A program made the position numbers and the translations under genes. A stretch of 64,000 bases of DNA from Lobosporangium transversale (Eukaryota > Mortierellomycota > Mortierellomycetes > Mortierellales > Mortierellaceae), in the NCBI RefSeq assembly GCF_002105155.1, contig NW_019028980.1, forward strand, positions 1,302,001 to 1,366,000, read 5' to 3'. The notes under the pieces were generated by a model, which saw only the letters and a list, made by a program, of their open reading frames with translations, was not told the origin of the DNA and ran no database searches. Shown here piece by piece: positions 20,190 to 33,979 of this stretch. Position 1 is the first letter of the stretch, and each line of letters begins with the position of its first letter.

Positions 20190-23100
20190 AAGAAGAACAA
20201 CTGGATTGGTTCCGCTTCTGTAACACTGCGTCCACAAGGACAAACACGTCGCTTCTGTGTGGCCTCACCTCTCTTTTGTCTATTCTGTGCCATGAGCAAA
20301 AGTAAAAAAACAACTCGTTCATCAATCTGTTTATCTGCAGCCCATCATCAATGACTGATGTAATCTTCCTATTATATAAGACACAAGCGTTTGATTTTTT
20401 TTTTTCTTTCGCTTTCACTCTTGTTCAAGCAAGTGCTAGCTTTGTTTGGCTATGGGACTGTACAGAGTTGTGCAAAGTAGTGCCTTTCAATATGGGGCTT
20501 TCGCAGAACAGAGTTAAGGGTTCACAAGATTGTGCTCTATTCATGAGCAACAAGAAACTTGGCAGAATCCACATAAGAACAAGCTCATATAAAACTTCTT
20601 TTGCGGCTACTTGTTCAGCTTCTCTATGAGCATAGATAGTACACACCACATCACACCATACAAAAGAAATCGCACCGCTTCCAAGAAGGTCAAAGACAGG
20701 CAGATAGAGATGGTTTGGGTTGTACAAGAGTTGGTCTTACTATGCTTATGTATATGTGAGAAGCCAGCAAGTGAAAAATGAGGAAGAAGAATATTTTTTT
20801 TATATTAAAATATAAAAAAAAAAAAAAAAAAAAAAAAAGTTGCTAGTTCTCTGTGGAAGACAAGAATCGAGATGGTTAAAAACAAATGTGGTTGTTGAAT
20901 TGAGTGTGCGAGTGAGTAAGTGAGTGTAGTGAGTGAATGAAAGAATGAGCAAGTGAGCAAATGAGTGAGAGAAGGGTGCACAAAGAAAAAGGCAGGGCAA
21001 CGATCAACCGTGCCCAATATTCAAAAAATAAAATAAAAAAAAACTTTGTCAAAAGACAAAAGACTCAGGGGAAAGGGATGTAAGGATGCCCTTCTGTCTG
21101 ACACCTTTTCACGACTCTTGTCTTTCTCTCTTTCTTTTTATGCAGACTGATTCTCGTGGAAACAAGTGCTTCTCATCAAGACGATAGCATGCCTTGGAAT
21201 TTCAGGAGTCCAAGGGCAAAGGATTAAGACACTGAATGGATGCTACACAAGACACAAAGCTAGCGAGAAGGTGGATACTGCAAAAGAATTCTCGTGGCAG
21301 AAGTTTGTGTCAATCGGCGCATGCATCCCACCGAATATTTGAATTCATGACTCCTTTCCACACCCTTCACCCTTCTCCTCTCAAAAATTGGAATGCAGTG
21401 TGAAAAAGAAAAAGAAAAAAAAAAAAAAAAAAAAAAAAAGGCCGTTTTGTATCCTACCTTTTGGTCTTTTATTCCTTTGTCAAAACTGTCCTTTGGTTGA
21501 CACGGGTTTTGGATACTCTTGTCGCGATTGTCCACGCTTATGGAGCAGGTCTAGTCAACACAAACGAGACTCACAATCACTTTCACCTGTCTAGAATTTG
21601 TAAGATTGATAGAAAGCATTAACAAGAAGAAAGAAAAAGAAAGAAAAAGAAAGAAAAAGAAAGAAAAAGAAAAAAAAAAAAAAAAAAAAAAAAGTCAGTA
21701 AAGTGTATTCTTAACATTAGAGCAGTTGAATGATTTGACTTTTGCAGTTTGTTCCCTACAGACACCCCCCAATGTGTCTTTGATCTTCAACAGAACATCC
21801 ATGGAGAGTGATAAGCTTTTTTCCACTTTATTGGCAACGCCACACAAAATAAAGAACAACGAGAATAAAATTGAGAAAATCACAAGACAAGAGCTTCCCA
21901 AACATTCACCCCCCTTCCCCTTCCTTTCCTCTTGCGAATGACGCATTTTTTTGGGGGGGAGGAAATTGGGGGTTGGACAAGCAAGCCAGAAAAAGTGTTG
22001 CATTGGTTGGTGGCGAATGTATCAATGATAGAGGATTAGGTACTGAAAGGAGAGTACGAATGTGTGAAAGTAAAGATGATCCGAGAAAGGATAACATCCC
22101 AGGTTTCGTAAGAAGCCTATTCAATCAATCCCTTCACCGTCGAGTTTACTCATCTTTTTTAGAAATCGTCAGTATTCTTGCTTTTCTTTTTTTTTTTTTT
22201 TTTTTTTTTTTCTTCCGCAACGAACACAAGGAAGATAACAACCAACGGTTTTTTAATAAAAAGATTGGGTTATTTTATCAGAGGCGCGTTCTTTTTTTTT
22301 TTTTTTTTTTCTTAAAAAAAAAAAGAGAAAAGAGGGATAAGCTAGTAGGTTGTCTAGGAAAGTTGCGCGTGTGAAATTGATAGAGCGGCATATTGTTGTG
22401 TTGTGTGTGTGATAGATGTGCATGTGCGCGTATTGGTGCTGGATATTGAATTGAAATAAAGTGTACATACTATAGGCGTATAGTAAGATGTTGGAAATGT
22501 GTTAAGCGTGTCTGGGTTAAGCGTGTGGATATGAGTATAGATGTGGATGTGGATGTGGATGTGTGTGTGTGTTTAGGGTGCAGGTGGAAAATGGAGCTAA
22601 CGTCAAAGGACTGACTCCGTTTCGGTAACTGACTCAGGCACAACTCAGGTACAAGTGTTTTCTAGTAAATTCGTCTATAGGATAATATTTTACCAGTGGT
22701 AAGAAAAAAAGAAAAGGTGTTGTATAAAAAAAAAAAAAAAAAAAAAAAAAAGGGTAAAGGTTACTTTTTTTTTTTTTCTTTTTTTTCTCAGGTGTTGTTG
22801 TGCAAGTGTAAGAGAGAGATGTGTGTGGATGAGAGTATTGTTGCTGGACAACGAAACGAACAAGAGACAAAGGAAGCAGATGTGGAGTGTAGGTCAAAGG
22901 AGGAGAACAAAAGGGAAAAGAGGAAAAGAAAGAGAGAAAGAAAGAGAAAGAGAGAGAGAGCGAAATATAATACGAAAGAAAGGAAAGCTCAATAAGAAAA
23001 AAGAAAAAAAGAAAAAAAAAGTTAAATTCATTCGCTATTTCATAGTATAGTATTCCTATTCAAAAGCATATATTATTGAATAGTCACTTGTCATTGTATA

Positions 23101-24596
23101 TTTGTATTTATGAGGATTTGACAAATGGTATAAAAGGTGGGCTTGAAAAGCAAAAAAGAAAATAAAAAATAAAAAGAGTAAATAAAATTTGTCTGTGGTC
23201 ATGATGATTTGTATTATGATACGATAGACTGTGTATACATATATTTTGATGAACTGAATCAATTTATTGATTTAACCTTCGATCAACATCGTGGCACATG
23301 TACCCAATTTAAACAACAGCCTATTTTATTCTACTCTTCGACAATACAAGTTTTTTTAGTCGTCAAATATCTAGTCCGTGCTATGGCAGACGCGTTTTAA
23401 TTGAGTGCTAAAGTGCTATGCACGATCTACATTTCATCCCTTTCGTCCTTCTTCTTCCCATAAATGCAAGATATTCCTCCATCCCCCAGCGGATTCTTCA
23501 GAATTTAGCCAATGAACACAAGAAAAAAAAAAAAAAAAAAAAGGAGAATGCACGAACATGCACATGTACAGCTTTCTTCCTTCGGTACACCAGGAATATC
23601 CGCGCTCAGTTCCCTTTTTACAAAAAAGAGAAAACGCTGTTGCACCAGTTTTCTATCGAAAAAAATGTACTTTTCTCACCTCCCTTTTCCTTTTCCTTTT
23701 CCTTTTTTTTCCTCATTCTTTCTTCAGGAGAATGTCTGGTCCCGCTACGGAAGTTTAGCCGACATTGACAAAGGAACAGTGCCTTGTTTATCTTTTTCTG
23801 GTTCTTCTCTCTTTCCTCCCAATTGTTTTGAATACTTTCTACAAGTAATTTTTTTTTCTTTGTTTTTTTTTTGTTTCCTTACCATCTTTCACGCAATGTT
23901 CCACGTAATCCTCGTAATGTTTGCTTGACACAATAGTTGCGGCGCAGGCCTACAACCGTCAGAGGACGGATACACAAAGAGCAGGTATCTTAGCCTTGTC
24001 ATCTTGGGAAATGCCCTATTGGTCTTTTTTTTTTTTTCTTTTTCTTTTTCTTTTCTTTTCTTTTCTTTTTTCATGCGGCAAAGAAGCATGACTCCTTTTA
24101 TTTCGGGCCAGCTAGATCTATAAGCTATTATTACCTCCTGCATGGCTGTTCAAGCTCATGAGATTGCACGTAAAGCCAAGTCTGCCTTTTTTTTTTTTTT
24201 TTTATACATCTTCATTCTACTCAATTTCTGTCCTTTTTCCTTTCTTCATAAATTATAATATAAAAAAAAAAAAAAAAAAAAAAAAAAGAATGTGGGAGAG
24301 ATGATGATGCATTGATGCATTGAGACGTCCAGAAAAAGAAGCTGACCTCATTTTCGAGCTATCGTCAAAATCCCCGTGCTCAGCTCTACTGATACTGTAG
24401 TATCTAGAAAACCATTTGCTACAGAAAACACATTAGAAAATCCCAATGAACCAACCAGAAGAGCGAATGGGCAAGCACACGAAGTTGGCTAACGTGCGCG
24501 CCAAAAAAATTAATGATCCCATTTCTGTATGTTTGCCCTCACTTTCCTCCCATTGAAGCCTTGAATGCTTTCTCTTTCATTCAACTATTTACAATA

Positions 24597-24630
<34 letters not shown>

Positions 24631-25739
24631 CCCGTGCATACACAAAGTTGCCTATTATTGTTTGCAATGGATGGCTGTGGCTCATTCCCGCCTTATTTCT
24701 TGATGGTTACAGAGAGTCAATTTTCTTTTTCAAGCCAACAAATAACCCCAGTTGGATTACATCAAGAGAAAATCTCTTATTATAAATATTACATCCCAAA
24801 AAAAAAAAAAAAAAAAAAAAAAAGTAGATTCTTATTCATAATGGCTACTTTACATATACCCCTATCCAGAATCACTTACTCCAGATATTCCCCTTTGGAT
24901 CTTATAATACTTTATCGATCGTAGCTGGGTTTTTCTCAATCATAATATGTAGTGAGCGCGCCTATGATAACTTGCATCTTGCATCTTCCCCCTACTTGCT
25001 CCAAAGGGTTATTTTGAAATCCTTGGCCATTCTACACCCCAACCGTGTTGGCAGCACATCCTCTAATGAGTAACATTGTCCCTTCTTCCCATTTCTTTGT
25101 GCCACTTAATATCCCATGTGGTTTCCCTCTTCTAACCTTTGGCGTGTGCACCTGTGCGTACAAAGGATAAATAAGACTACCAGTCAATGATGGTGTATAT
25201 ATATATATATATATAATGTATAAAATGTATATAATGTTTAAAAAATAAAAAGTAATATAAAAAAAAAAAAAAAAAAGAGAAAGAGACCCTGGAATGAAGA
25301 ATGTATTGGATTAAGGGACATTCCATGTGTTGCATCCATCTCCTTTAACAACCCTCCATCAAGTTTCACTACCTTGCTCTCCTCCTTTCTGTCTCCTGAC
25401 TTGCTTTCTCTCATCCTCAACAATCTACATGTATATCTATTACGTAGATCGGTCGTGCACAAGGCCTAAACTCTTTTCTGTGAAAACAGAAAAGAAAATA
25501 AGGATAGAGTCCTTTTGTTTGGTTTGATCAACTCTTTTTTTTGCAAAACGGTAAATCTGAGCACAAAAAAAAAAAAAAAAAAAAAACCAAAGGATGCATA
25601 TCAATGAGCAAAGGAGAGGACACGATTCGTCCTTTTTTGTATGTTTTGCATGCGCTTATGACCAATATCTTAGTGTTGTCTGAACTTCAATCCACTTGAT
25701 TAAACATAAAACACAACTTGAATCATTAACATGGATGAA

Positions 25740-25772
<33 letters not shown>

Positions 25773-28440
25773 TAATGAACGAGGCGCTGTTGGCGTAGAG
25801 GTACACATCATGAATATGAAATTGGATCAACAACTAAAATGAAAAGTGGATAAAGTAGAAATGTTCACATCTTTGATTGCACCCATATTCAAAAGGCTCT
25901 TCCTTGGCTCACCAGTTTTTATTCTATTTGATTTTGTTTTACTTTACTTTATTGTCGACTCTCTCCTTCGGTTACGAGAAAAAATAAAAAAAAAAAAATA
26001 AATAAAATAAAATAAAAGAAATGGCTGATCTTTTTTTTTTTTTTTTTTTTTTTTGAAGTTGAGATTTAGAGAATTAAATGCTCTATTCCTTTATCGAGCA
26101 TGCTTTATAATGTGATACGCATGTAAGGTGTAGTTGTCATTTTGGTTTTTTTTTTTTCTCTCTTTTTCTTTTTCTTTTTCTTTTTGCTGCAATGATTAAA
26201 GATCCACGTTGACCTCGAGAGCCAAGAATTATATGCTAGAACTTCTTTTTTGTAAATCTCGTAATATTTTTATGTTCAGCAGACAACAGAGCAAAACAAT
26301 TGCTTGTCTCCTTTTTCTTTTTCTCTTTCCGCCTCGTGGCAAAAAACAAAAAAAAAAAAAAAAAAAAGATCTTTTAGAGCCTGCTCTTTTTTTTTTTTTT
26401 TTTTTTTTTATCTTGTAAAGAACGGGGAAATAATATAAAAAAAAAAAAGTGGTTTTTTTTGTTGTCTGTGTAGCAAAGGCGTAGTCAGACAAAATATATA
26501 AGCAAACCTTTAATGTTTATTGCGCAAAACAAGATGAATGTATTAATTTTATATAGATAGACATATTGTGGTGAACATGTCTAAAGTCGTTTGGACACCA
26601 TTGGATCATTGAGCTTTCTTTTTGATTAAAAATGAGAGATAGATAGATCATCAATAGATAGATTGAGAACGGAGGTGGGCCAGCATAAATTAGTATAAGG
26701 GCTATAAAGGCATTACATGTTACATTAATTTTTATATTTTGTATTTTGTATTTTGTATTTTATATTTTATATTTTATACATTTATATGCAAATGCTTATA
26801 GATTTTTAGATGAGAGAACGATGCATGCATGTCAACGTGAATGTTTTTGCCATGTGCTTTGTACCATCCTATAAGGTTCTTATAGTTTCCTTTTGTTCTT
26901 TCTTGTCCACAAGTGTCTGAGCGGAGGACAAGGCCACCCCAAAAAGTAGCCATTACTTTGACAAAAGAGAAACCACATATTGGGTATAATATAATATATG
27001 CCAAGACTAAGAGGATTAGAAGAGAGTTAAAAAAGATAGATGTATGTATATATATAAATATACATGTTATGTATATCAGTTGTACACCACATGGGCAAAA
27101 AGAACAGAATCGGCTGTTTACAACCATTTATATGTAGTTCATTGACATCTACTACAACAATGTGAACGCATGAACCGGTCTAGTAATGGCGTACATTTAT
27201 TTGTCTTTGTACAAGAGTCTTCTGTTTCTCAAAGCTCGGATCAAAAATGGTTTTTATTTTTTATCTAATTTTTATATATTTTTTTTTTCCTTTCCTTTGC
27301 CTGGGGTGGAGGGGCCAAGGGGCAAGTATTAGACGCAATAGAGTGTTTTTCATGTGGTCCGACCACACGCACGTACACGCGCTTCTGTTGATTTTTAATT
27401 GATCACAGGGCCTTATCTGTGTTCCTTGCTCTTCACGCGGAAAACCTTTTTTTTTTTTATTTTTTATTTCTATTTTTTATTTTGAATCGATACTTTCTAA
27501 AGTCAACCTTGTACCTTTTTCTTTCTCACTTGGAACAACCTTTACTAATCGTTGCTTTATGTAAAAAAAAAAAAAAAAAAAAAAACCACTGTACGCAATT
27601 AATCACTTTTATATATATTATGATTTTTTTTTTTTTCCTCTTTCTTCCTTTTCCTTTTATTTTCTTCTTTCCTACCGGCTCTCGTTTATTAAGTCTTATC
27701 GCCGAGGCATTAACCTATTCGGACAAAGAAACTTCTCCGCTCTCGTATAAATATATATATCAAATTGAGAAAAAAAAAAACAAAATAATAATAATAAGGA
27801 AATAAAGTGGAGTATGAATATGTTCATTTTACTTGTAATATATACAAAAAGAGCTCTTTTTCTTCATCTGCAAAAGAGATGTATCTTTCTATTAATCTAT
27901 TTCCATCAAAGAGAAAAAGAATAAAAATAAAAAAATAAAAAACAAAAGCGAGACGCGATAAAGCTAAAAGTTTTCAAACATGGATAGGAATGAAAACACA
28001 CAAGCACCGAAGATCTTTTCTCAGTAATATATATGTTGAACGATCTATTTTCCCTTCCCCCTCCCTTCTCCTCCGCTCAGTCTCTTGCATTATTTTTCTG
28101 TTATCAATGCACACAGATCAAGGCATATAGGGGTGTAATGTGTAATTGATCAGGATCCGTAAGGACAGAACGGAACAAAGTGTACCCCACATGTCTTCTC
28201 TTCTCTCCCCCGTCAACACACCGGTCATTGCACCATTTGTGAAACTCTCACCAAAAAAAGATTGAGGAAAAAAAAAACTAGGGAGACGCGTAAACAAAAA
28301 CGCAGAATAATAAAAAAAAAATATGCATTCCTTGGAACCATACACGACAAATAAAAAAGGCAAGGAAAGACAAAATGATAGAATACGTCATGATGATCGC
28401 ATTATTTAAATTATAATTTATCCAGCCGCCGAGCTCTTTT

Positions 28441-28471
<31 letters not shown>

Positions 28472-29720
28472 CCTCCACTGGGAACAAACATTCGTGTTGA
28501 TTGCTTGCTGAAAATGATGGATTTTGTCCGTTAGATAAAATGATAAGAGTTGTGCCTGAACGTAAATAAAGACGTCGAAGCGTTTTTTTATTTTTTTTTG
28601 GAAATGATGTAAACCTGAAATATGAAATATTGCTGGGAAAAACTCAATGTTACATGTTTCAACAAGTTAAAATTAAAAAAAAAAAAATTAACGAATTCTG
28701 CTTTTTTAATTTTTGGAGGTTTATATGAACACGAACGATTACAAGAATGATCTTTTTATACATACAGTATATATATATATATATATACATAGAAGCATAG
28801 TATAGAGCATAGTAGATGTATCCTTCGTTTGTGCAGAGCCACTAGCGCGATTTTTTTTGTTTCTTTGAGGGCATCTAGACCCTCTCATTCCGAAAAAGAA
28901 ATAGACCCTGTCAAAGCGGCTTACATTAACGGTTTTCCGTTGTTTTGGTCGATAGTATAGTATACATTTTATACATTTATAGTATAATATATATAATATA
29001 TATATAATATATAAACATGTATGTATACAATAACTATATGTATAAAATAGAACTTGTTGAGAACCGCACTAGCAAAACCTTCAAGATGGATTAAATTGAA
29101 ACAACAGCAAAGAGGAGGGCAAAAAGCAAAGCAAAGCAAAGCAAAGCAAAGCAAAGCAAAGCAAAGCAAAAAAAAAAAAAAAAAAAAAAAATTCAATGTG
29201 AGCAAGGAGTAAGAGATAAGCATATTTAATGATCTAGCCTAATGCCCTCCTCTCCACAGAAAGCTTGCATATATGGAATAGACGTTAGATTAAACAAAGT
29301 GGCTCGTTTTCGTGTAATTTTGATCACCACCACTTACAAGCATTCTCACGCAACAATCAACACAGCCAAACAGCCATGCTAAAAAAAAAAAAAAAAAAAA
29401 AGAAAAACGCCTTTGTTTATTTTAAAACCAGAAAGGAAAGGAAAGCAAAGGAAAGGAAAGCAAAAGGAAAGGAAAGCAAAAGGAAAGGGAAAAAAACAAC
29501 AACATTGATGTACATTTAATTTATGATTATAATCATTCCACCCGATGAAAAACGGCCGATCTGCTATCTACCCAAAACCATTGCTCAATCATATATATAT
29601 ATATACCATTCCAATTGATTTATCCAAAAACTCTTCTTTTATATTCTTCCATGCCTTTTTTTTTTTTTTTTTTTTTTTTGCTTTGCTTTGTTTTTTTTTT
29701 TTTTTTTTTTTTTTTTCGTT
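19665..29720. other. 10-kb stretch without recognisable genes, rich in poly(A)/poly(T) tracts
   Basis: No frame on either strand gives a recognisable protein. The longest frames (about 170 codons) are phenylalanine- or lysine-rich translations of homopolymers. More than a dozen uninterrupted A- or T-runs of about 18 nt or more are spread along it (for example near 20151, 20813, 21417, 21671, 22728, 24602, 25748, 26031, 27561, 28443, 29169, 29657). Short tandem repeats include AAAGA/AAAGAA (21628-21670), TTTTG/TATTT pentamers (26735-26775), GCAAA (29124-29168) and GGAAA (29431-29490). No tRNA or rRNA was recognised. It may hold long untranslated regions or small noncoding transcripts. Confidence 0.5.
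29124..29190. repeat. GCAAA pentamer repeat followed by poly(A)
   Basis: About nine perfect GCAAA units run directly into an A-run of about 22 nt. Plain microsatellite; no function is implied. Confidence 0.8.
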
Positions 29721-30235
29721 TTAGTCAATGAGCCTCTTCTTGCGGAAGAAACGCTTGAGGTAAAAGATCTGCCATAAACCAAGTGTCACCAACACGACCA
29801 TGGTCAAAGATGAAAACCACTTTACACGTTCATTGGTCGATTCTAAGTAACATATACAGAATAAGAAAAAAAGAAAAAGAAAAAAAATGAGTATAAAAAA
29901 AAAAAAAAAAAAGAGAGAGATTGGAAATACAGTTATTCAGTTCAGGACCAACAACTTTCCCGTCACGTTACCGTTAGTGTTGCGCATCTTAATCTCGCGT
30001 GCCTGAAGATGCTCCATATTCTCAATAATATCCTGAACAAGATTCTCAAGTTTGCGCAACTCCAGTTCCATAGGCTTCAACCTCTCCTTCTCTGCCAACT
30101 TGGTATAATCAATTGTCTCCGATCCAATATCAAAGTCAAGTTCAATCGAGCGAAAGTACCTTGCATCAGCCTTATAGCCTAAATAATAATATATATAAAT
30201 AAAAAGAATGAAAAAGAAAAAGATACATACGATAT

Positions 30236-30269
<34 letters not shown>

Positions 30270-30590
30270 TTTTAGAATCATCTCTTTCGATAGTTTTCAT
30301 ACATTTCCTAGATCAAACAACTGATCAACGATCGTATAGATATAAAAGAAGAGGAGCGTTTTTTTTTTTTTTTTTTTTTTTTTTTCTCGTTTCCTTTACC
30401 ATCTGAAAGTACGTTGGTAAAACAGGCGAAAATATTGCCAGCTTCCTTATTCAAAAAAGCTCCCTTCTGTTCATCTGCCAAGTTGTCCTTCTTCCAGAGC
30501 TGATTCTGATGAATACCGTCATCAGTAACCTAGTATTTCCCATCATAAATTTGAATTAGAAATATACAAATATATTCATTCAATCTTGAG

Positions 30591-30625
<35 letters not shown>

Positions 30626-30924
30626 AAAAAATAAAGCCTTATAATCTCTTATGTATGCGTTTTTTTTTTTTTTTTTTTTTTTTTTTGAATAAACAAAAGT
30701 AAAGTTACCTCGACCGAGATCTTCTGATGAGGACCAGAACTGGCCTTGACTTTGACTACGACCTGAGTCTCCTCATCAACGTAATGAGAGATGCAGAATG
30801 GAACAGCATCTGAAGGTGTCTGGGCATGTAGATCAAACATGATGGCATTGGTTGTCTGAAGCCAGGATGATGCAAGGACCATCAACGAGATGGCCACTGT
30901 GGCCGTAAAAAACTTCCTTGTCAT
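29721..30924 (-). CDS. ERV25: p24/TMED family cargo receptor (Erv25/TMED10-like, p24 delta), 224 aa
   Basis: Four exons join in frame: 30924-30709, 30529-30400, 30178-29972 and 29842-29721 (225 codons). Donors are GTAACT, GTAAAG and GTAACG; acceptors are CTAG, TTAG and TTAG. The N-terminus FFTATVAISLMVLASSW is a signal peptide, with cleavage likely after NA (about 27). A GOLD domain follows (FDL near the start, the pair C43 and C in NIFACF). A luminal coiled coil reads ELRKLENLVQDIIENMEHLQ. The conserved TNESTNERVKWFSS leads into one membrane helix (VVLVTLGLWQI) and a short cytosolic tail with FF and KKRLID. FF plus dilysine-like motifs bind COPII and COPI coats, so the protein should cycle between ER and Golgi as part of the p24 complex. 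The KKRLID tail is closest to TMED10/Erv25 among p24 members. Length is typical (about 210-220). Introns 1-3 contain long T- and A-runs. Confidence 0.92.
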
Positions 30925-31425
30925 TTTATCTTTCTTTTTATTTTTTTTTCTTCGAGTCGTGCGTCCTTGGCTTGCCCACAGTTGAATTCAAAAAGAGATA
31001 AAGAAATGAGCGAGCGAGACGAAGAATGAGATGAAGCACAAAGTGATGATGTGACGTGTCAAAGCGAAACGGTTTAGTACTTCGGTGGCCAAAAGCTCTG
31101 ATTGGCTAGGAAATGGTCGCGACAGGACCTTTTTAAAAAAAAACCCCCCTGTTTCTCGCCATATCAGCTTAACACCGCATAAATAAAGGACATGTAGACG
31201 AGCGATTCTGACCCCCTGATTAGCTATCACAGCTAACAAGGCAAGGCAACTGTTCGCTACACAATCTCCGTCCCTCTATAGCGATCTGCCATGTAAGGCA
31301 TACGCTTCCACACCGCGATATGATAAACCCACATACGACAGCCCAGGCTCCAATTACAGATTCACATCGTATGCTTTATTTTTTTTATTTTATTTTATCA
31401 CAATATTTGCAAGAAAAAAATGGAC
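30925..31425. promoter_or_regulatory. Upstream region of the p24 gene, 3' flank of the TPR gene
   Basis: 500 bp between two same-strand genes, so it holds the TPR gene terminator and the p24 promoter. Nothing else was recognised. A CT/T-rich stretch precedes the p24 ATG. Confidence 0.4.
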
Positions 31426-33737
31426 TTAAAAACCCTTGTGAAGACGTTTCAATGCAAACTCGATAAAGTCTTCTTTCAAAATATCGCCAGAGTTGCCCTC
31501 TAACAACTCCATGAGCATCTCCTTAGTACCACCCAAACGCTTCCATTGCTTAAGAACGCGGAGAACTTCCTCCTCCTTGCCAGGTATCGCCCTTAAGACT
31601 TGTGCCCAACTCAATAAAATCTCCATCCTTTGTTCTTCGTCCACATTTTCAGTGGATCCATCACGGCATGATTCCCAGGCGAAGCGATAGTACACGCTTG
31701 CATTGTTCAGCAACATTGAACGATTCTTGAGCGCAACAGGCGATGTCAAGAGCGATCTCGACCAGTGAATATCACCAAGCTTCTCGAGAATAGAAGTGTT
31801 TTGAGGCTCTACCTCCAAAGCAGAAAGGAATGCGCGCGTGGCAAAGGCAAACAACTGCCAGGTCCTAACGGGGCGACTGCTCTTTCGAAGATCAGTTGAA
31901 GAGGCACTAGGCTCAGCTGCGATCACATCGCTCGTTCCTAACGTAATGCTGGATGAAGAGTCGAATCTTTCAATGTCGCTATCAGACAAATCAGCTCCCT
32001 GGTCAAGGGCAGCCAAACCCTGAGCCCAGGCACCCAAAAGATCACCCTTGTCACACAATGCCTCGACATGGCGGGGTTGGTGACGCAAGACCACATCAAG
32101 GTGCTGTAGCGCCTCATCGTACAGGTCCTCCGAAATCTTGCCTGTATCTTGGTAACTGCGTTCAGTCTGAGACGACAGGACAGTGGAGTACTGGAGATGG
32201 ATGTCACAAATCTTTTCCTTCCGACTGACAGTTTCGTTCTGAGATTGAGCTTCACGGAACTTCGAAATAGGCTTGGTAGCAGGCTGTACATCCTCAATTT
32301 CGCCCTCGACAAGCAACTCTGCGGCAGCATCCTTTTCTTTACCCTTACTACTAGACGAACTCTCTTCTTCCTCATCAGGCCAGAGTAGCTTATCGTTGAC
32401 CACTCCGAGGGCAATTTCAAGCCTATCCTTCGCCTGTTTATAGTATGTCTGGGAGCGTTCAACAGTATCGACCAAGAAGGCTAATGAAGTCAAAGCTTGA
32501 GAGGCGGAAATCAATGTGTCAATCAAAACGCCTGCTGAGTTGGATAGCTCCTGTTTCTCATGCTCTCCCGACCCCTCAGTCTTCTCCTCTGTAACTCCGT
32601 TGTCCTTTGAGCTGGCCTGTTGGACAGCCGCGTACAACTCTCGCTGTTGGATGGAATAACAAGTTTCGAACAATTTGATGGCTTCCAAAAGCTCTAATAC
32701 TGCACGTTCTTCTGGGCTTCCCTGAAAATTATCTTCGTCTCCATGCCTATGATCCTGGCCATCCCCATCCTCCTCATCCTCCTCATGGTCCTGGACGACC
32801 TCAGCATGGGTGGTCAATGCCTGTCCAAGATTGAAGAGGGTGTCGGTATTATCGGGGTCATAATGAAGAGCGGATCTGAACCGTACAATTGATGCGTTCA
32901 GCAAAGAGAGTTTCTGGCAGGTCGAATGCGTAAAGTCAACCAAGATGTAGAGGACTCTTCCACTATTAAGCAAAAAAAAAACAATAAGGTACATGTAAAT
33001 AAAAAATTACGTAAACCATGCCATGGCGTCAAATTTATGACACAAAGAGCAATTCATACAAATTGTAAAGACAGTCAGAATCCTCGGGATTAAGTTTGCA
33101 AGCCTTGTTATACATATCTCCAGCCTTCTCATAGTAACGCCTCGCCTTGTCACCTGTGCCATAACGCTCACCTGTCGGATGAGCAAAAAAAAAAAAAAAA
33201 AAAAAAAAATTAGTTTGCTGTTTTGTGGAGCTCGCATAAACATCAAGGGGGTACATAGAGTACATATTCCTTACAACATACCCTTTTCCTCAAGCAGAAC
33301 GCCCTCTGGAGACAATTATCAGCAGGAAGAAGTGCATTAAAAAGTCTTCAGTTAGTGGTCAGATAAACGATTTGGTTGAATTCAGGGAGCCAAAATTCCC
33401 TCCAAAAAAAAAAAAAAAAAAAAAGACGGGGGAAAGTAGGATATTGGTATTCAAGCCATGCTATAAAAGTGGTACATGCCGCATGGTGTATGTAGCGAGT
33501 GGTAAAAAAATCAAGAAAATGAAAAATTAAGACTGTTGCAATATGGTTTTTTTTTGTCTGACGCGAAGCAAAGTGGAACACCGTTGCATTGCTGGAAAAA
33601 GAGCGTAGGCTAATTAAAAGGAAATCGATGGAATTACCCTCCATGTACTCCTCCCATGTTTGTGGTGCAGGCGCCTCCTTGGAAGGTGTCTTTTTTTCCT
33701 TATTCTTGTTCTTGCTACTTCCGAACGACTTCTTCAT
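31426..33737 (-). CDS. TPR-repeat protein of fungal UPF0661 type, 590 aa
   Basis: Four exons join in frame: 33737-33638, 33305-33282, 33171-33060 and 32962-31426 (100+24+112+1537 nt, 591 codons). Donors are GTAATT, GTATGT and GTATGA; acceptors are CCAG, ACAG and ATAG. The 24-nt second exon (GVLLEEKG) was found by phase and by its fit to the following ERYGTGDKARRYYEKAG. The start MKKSFGSSKNKNKEKK is strongly basic. TPR helices are visible at RRYYEKAGDMYNKACKLNPED, in FRSALHYDPDNTDTLFNLGQAL, HLDVVLRHQPRHVEALCDKG and FLSALEVEPQNTSILEKLGDI. An acidic insert (EDEEDGDGQD) sits between repeats. No signal peptide or membrane segment was seen. TPR proteins are scaffolds for protein contacts; the partner is unknown. 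Resemblance to the fission-yeast UPF0661 TPR protein is from memory and moderate. Confidence 0.85.
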
Positions 33738-33979
33738 GATGATGCTGAATGCGTGAAATTAAAGACAAAAAAGTTATAACTGTTGCTTATTTTTCCTCCA
33801 GGAAACAGAAGGTTTAGAATAAAGGCAAAGCCCTGTGGCACGTGATTTTGGGTTGCGGTTTCTCAGCCACAAACAGTGAAGAGGAGGTTTAAACCTTCAT
33901 TTGCTCTTTCTTGGTGACTCCGAAGTGATTGCCATCAATACACCGATTGTATCGCCAGCCAGCACTTCCCTAACAGGAC
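33738..33979. promoter_or_regulatory. Bidirectional promoter between TPR gene and mS41 gene
   Basis: Only 242 bp separate the two divergent start codons (33737 minus, 33980 plus), so the promoter must be shared. The sequence is of mixed composition without a clear TATA box. Confidence 0.6.

Noticed and set aside
20094-20420. Phenylalanine- and lysine-rich frames in the gene-poor region
   Set aside because: Translations of poly(A)/poly(T) tracts with no other support; the same applies to many short frames between 20 and 30 kb.
25783-25860. tRNA-like start GGCGCTGTTGGCGTAGAGGTA
   Set aside because: No matching anticodon arm, T-loop (GTTCRA) or acceptor pairing could be found downstream.
32149-32388. 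Plus-strand frames inside the TPR gene
   Set aside because: Shadows of the intact minus-strand coding frame.
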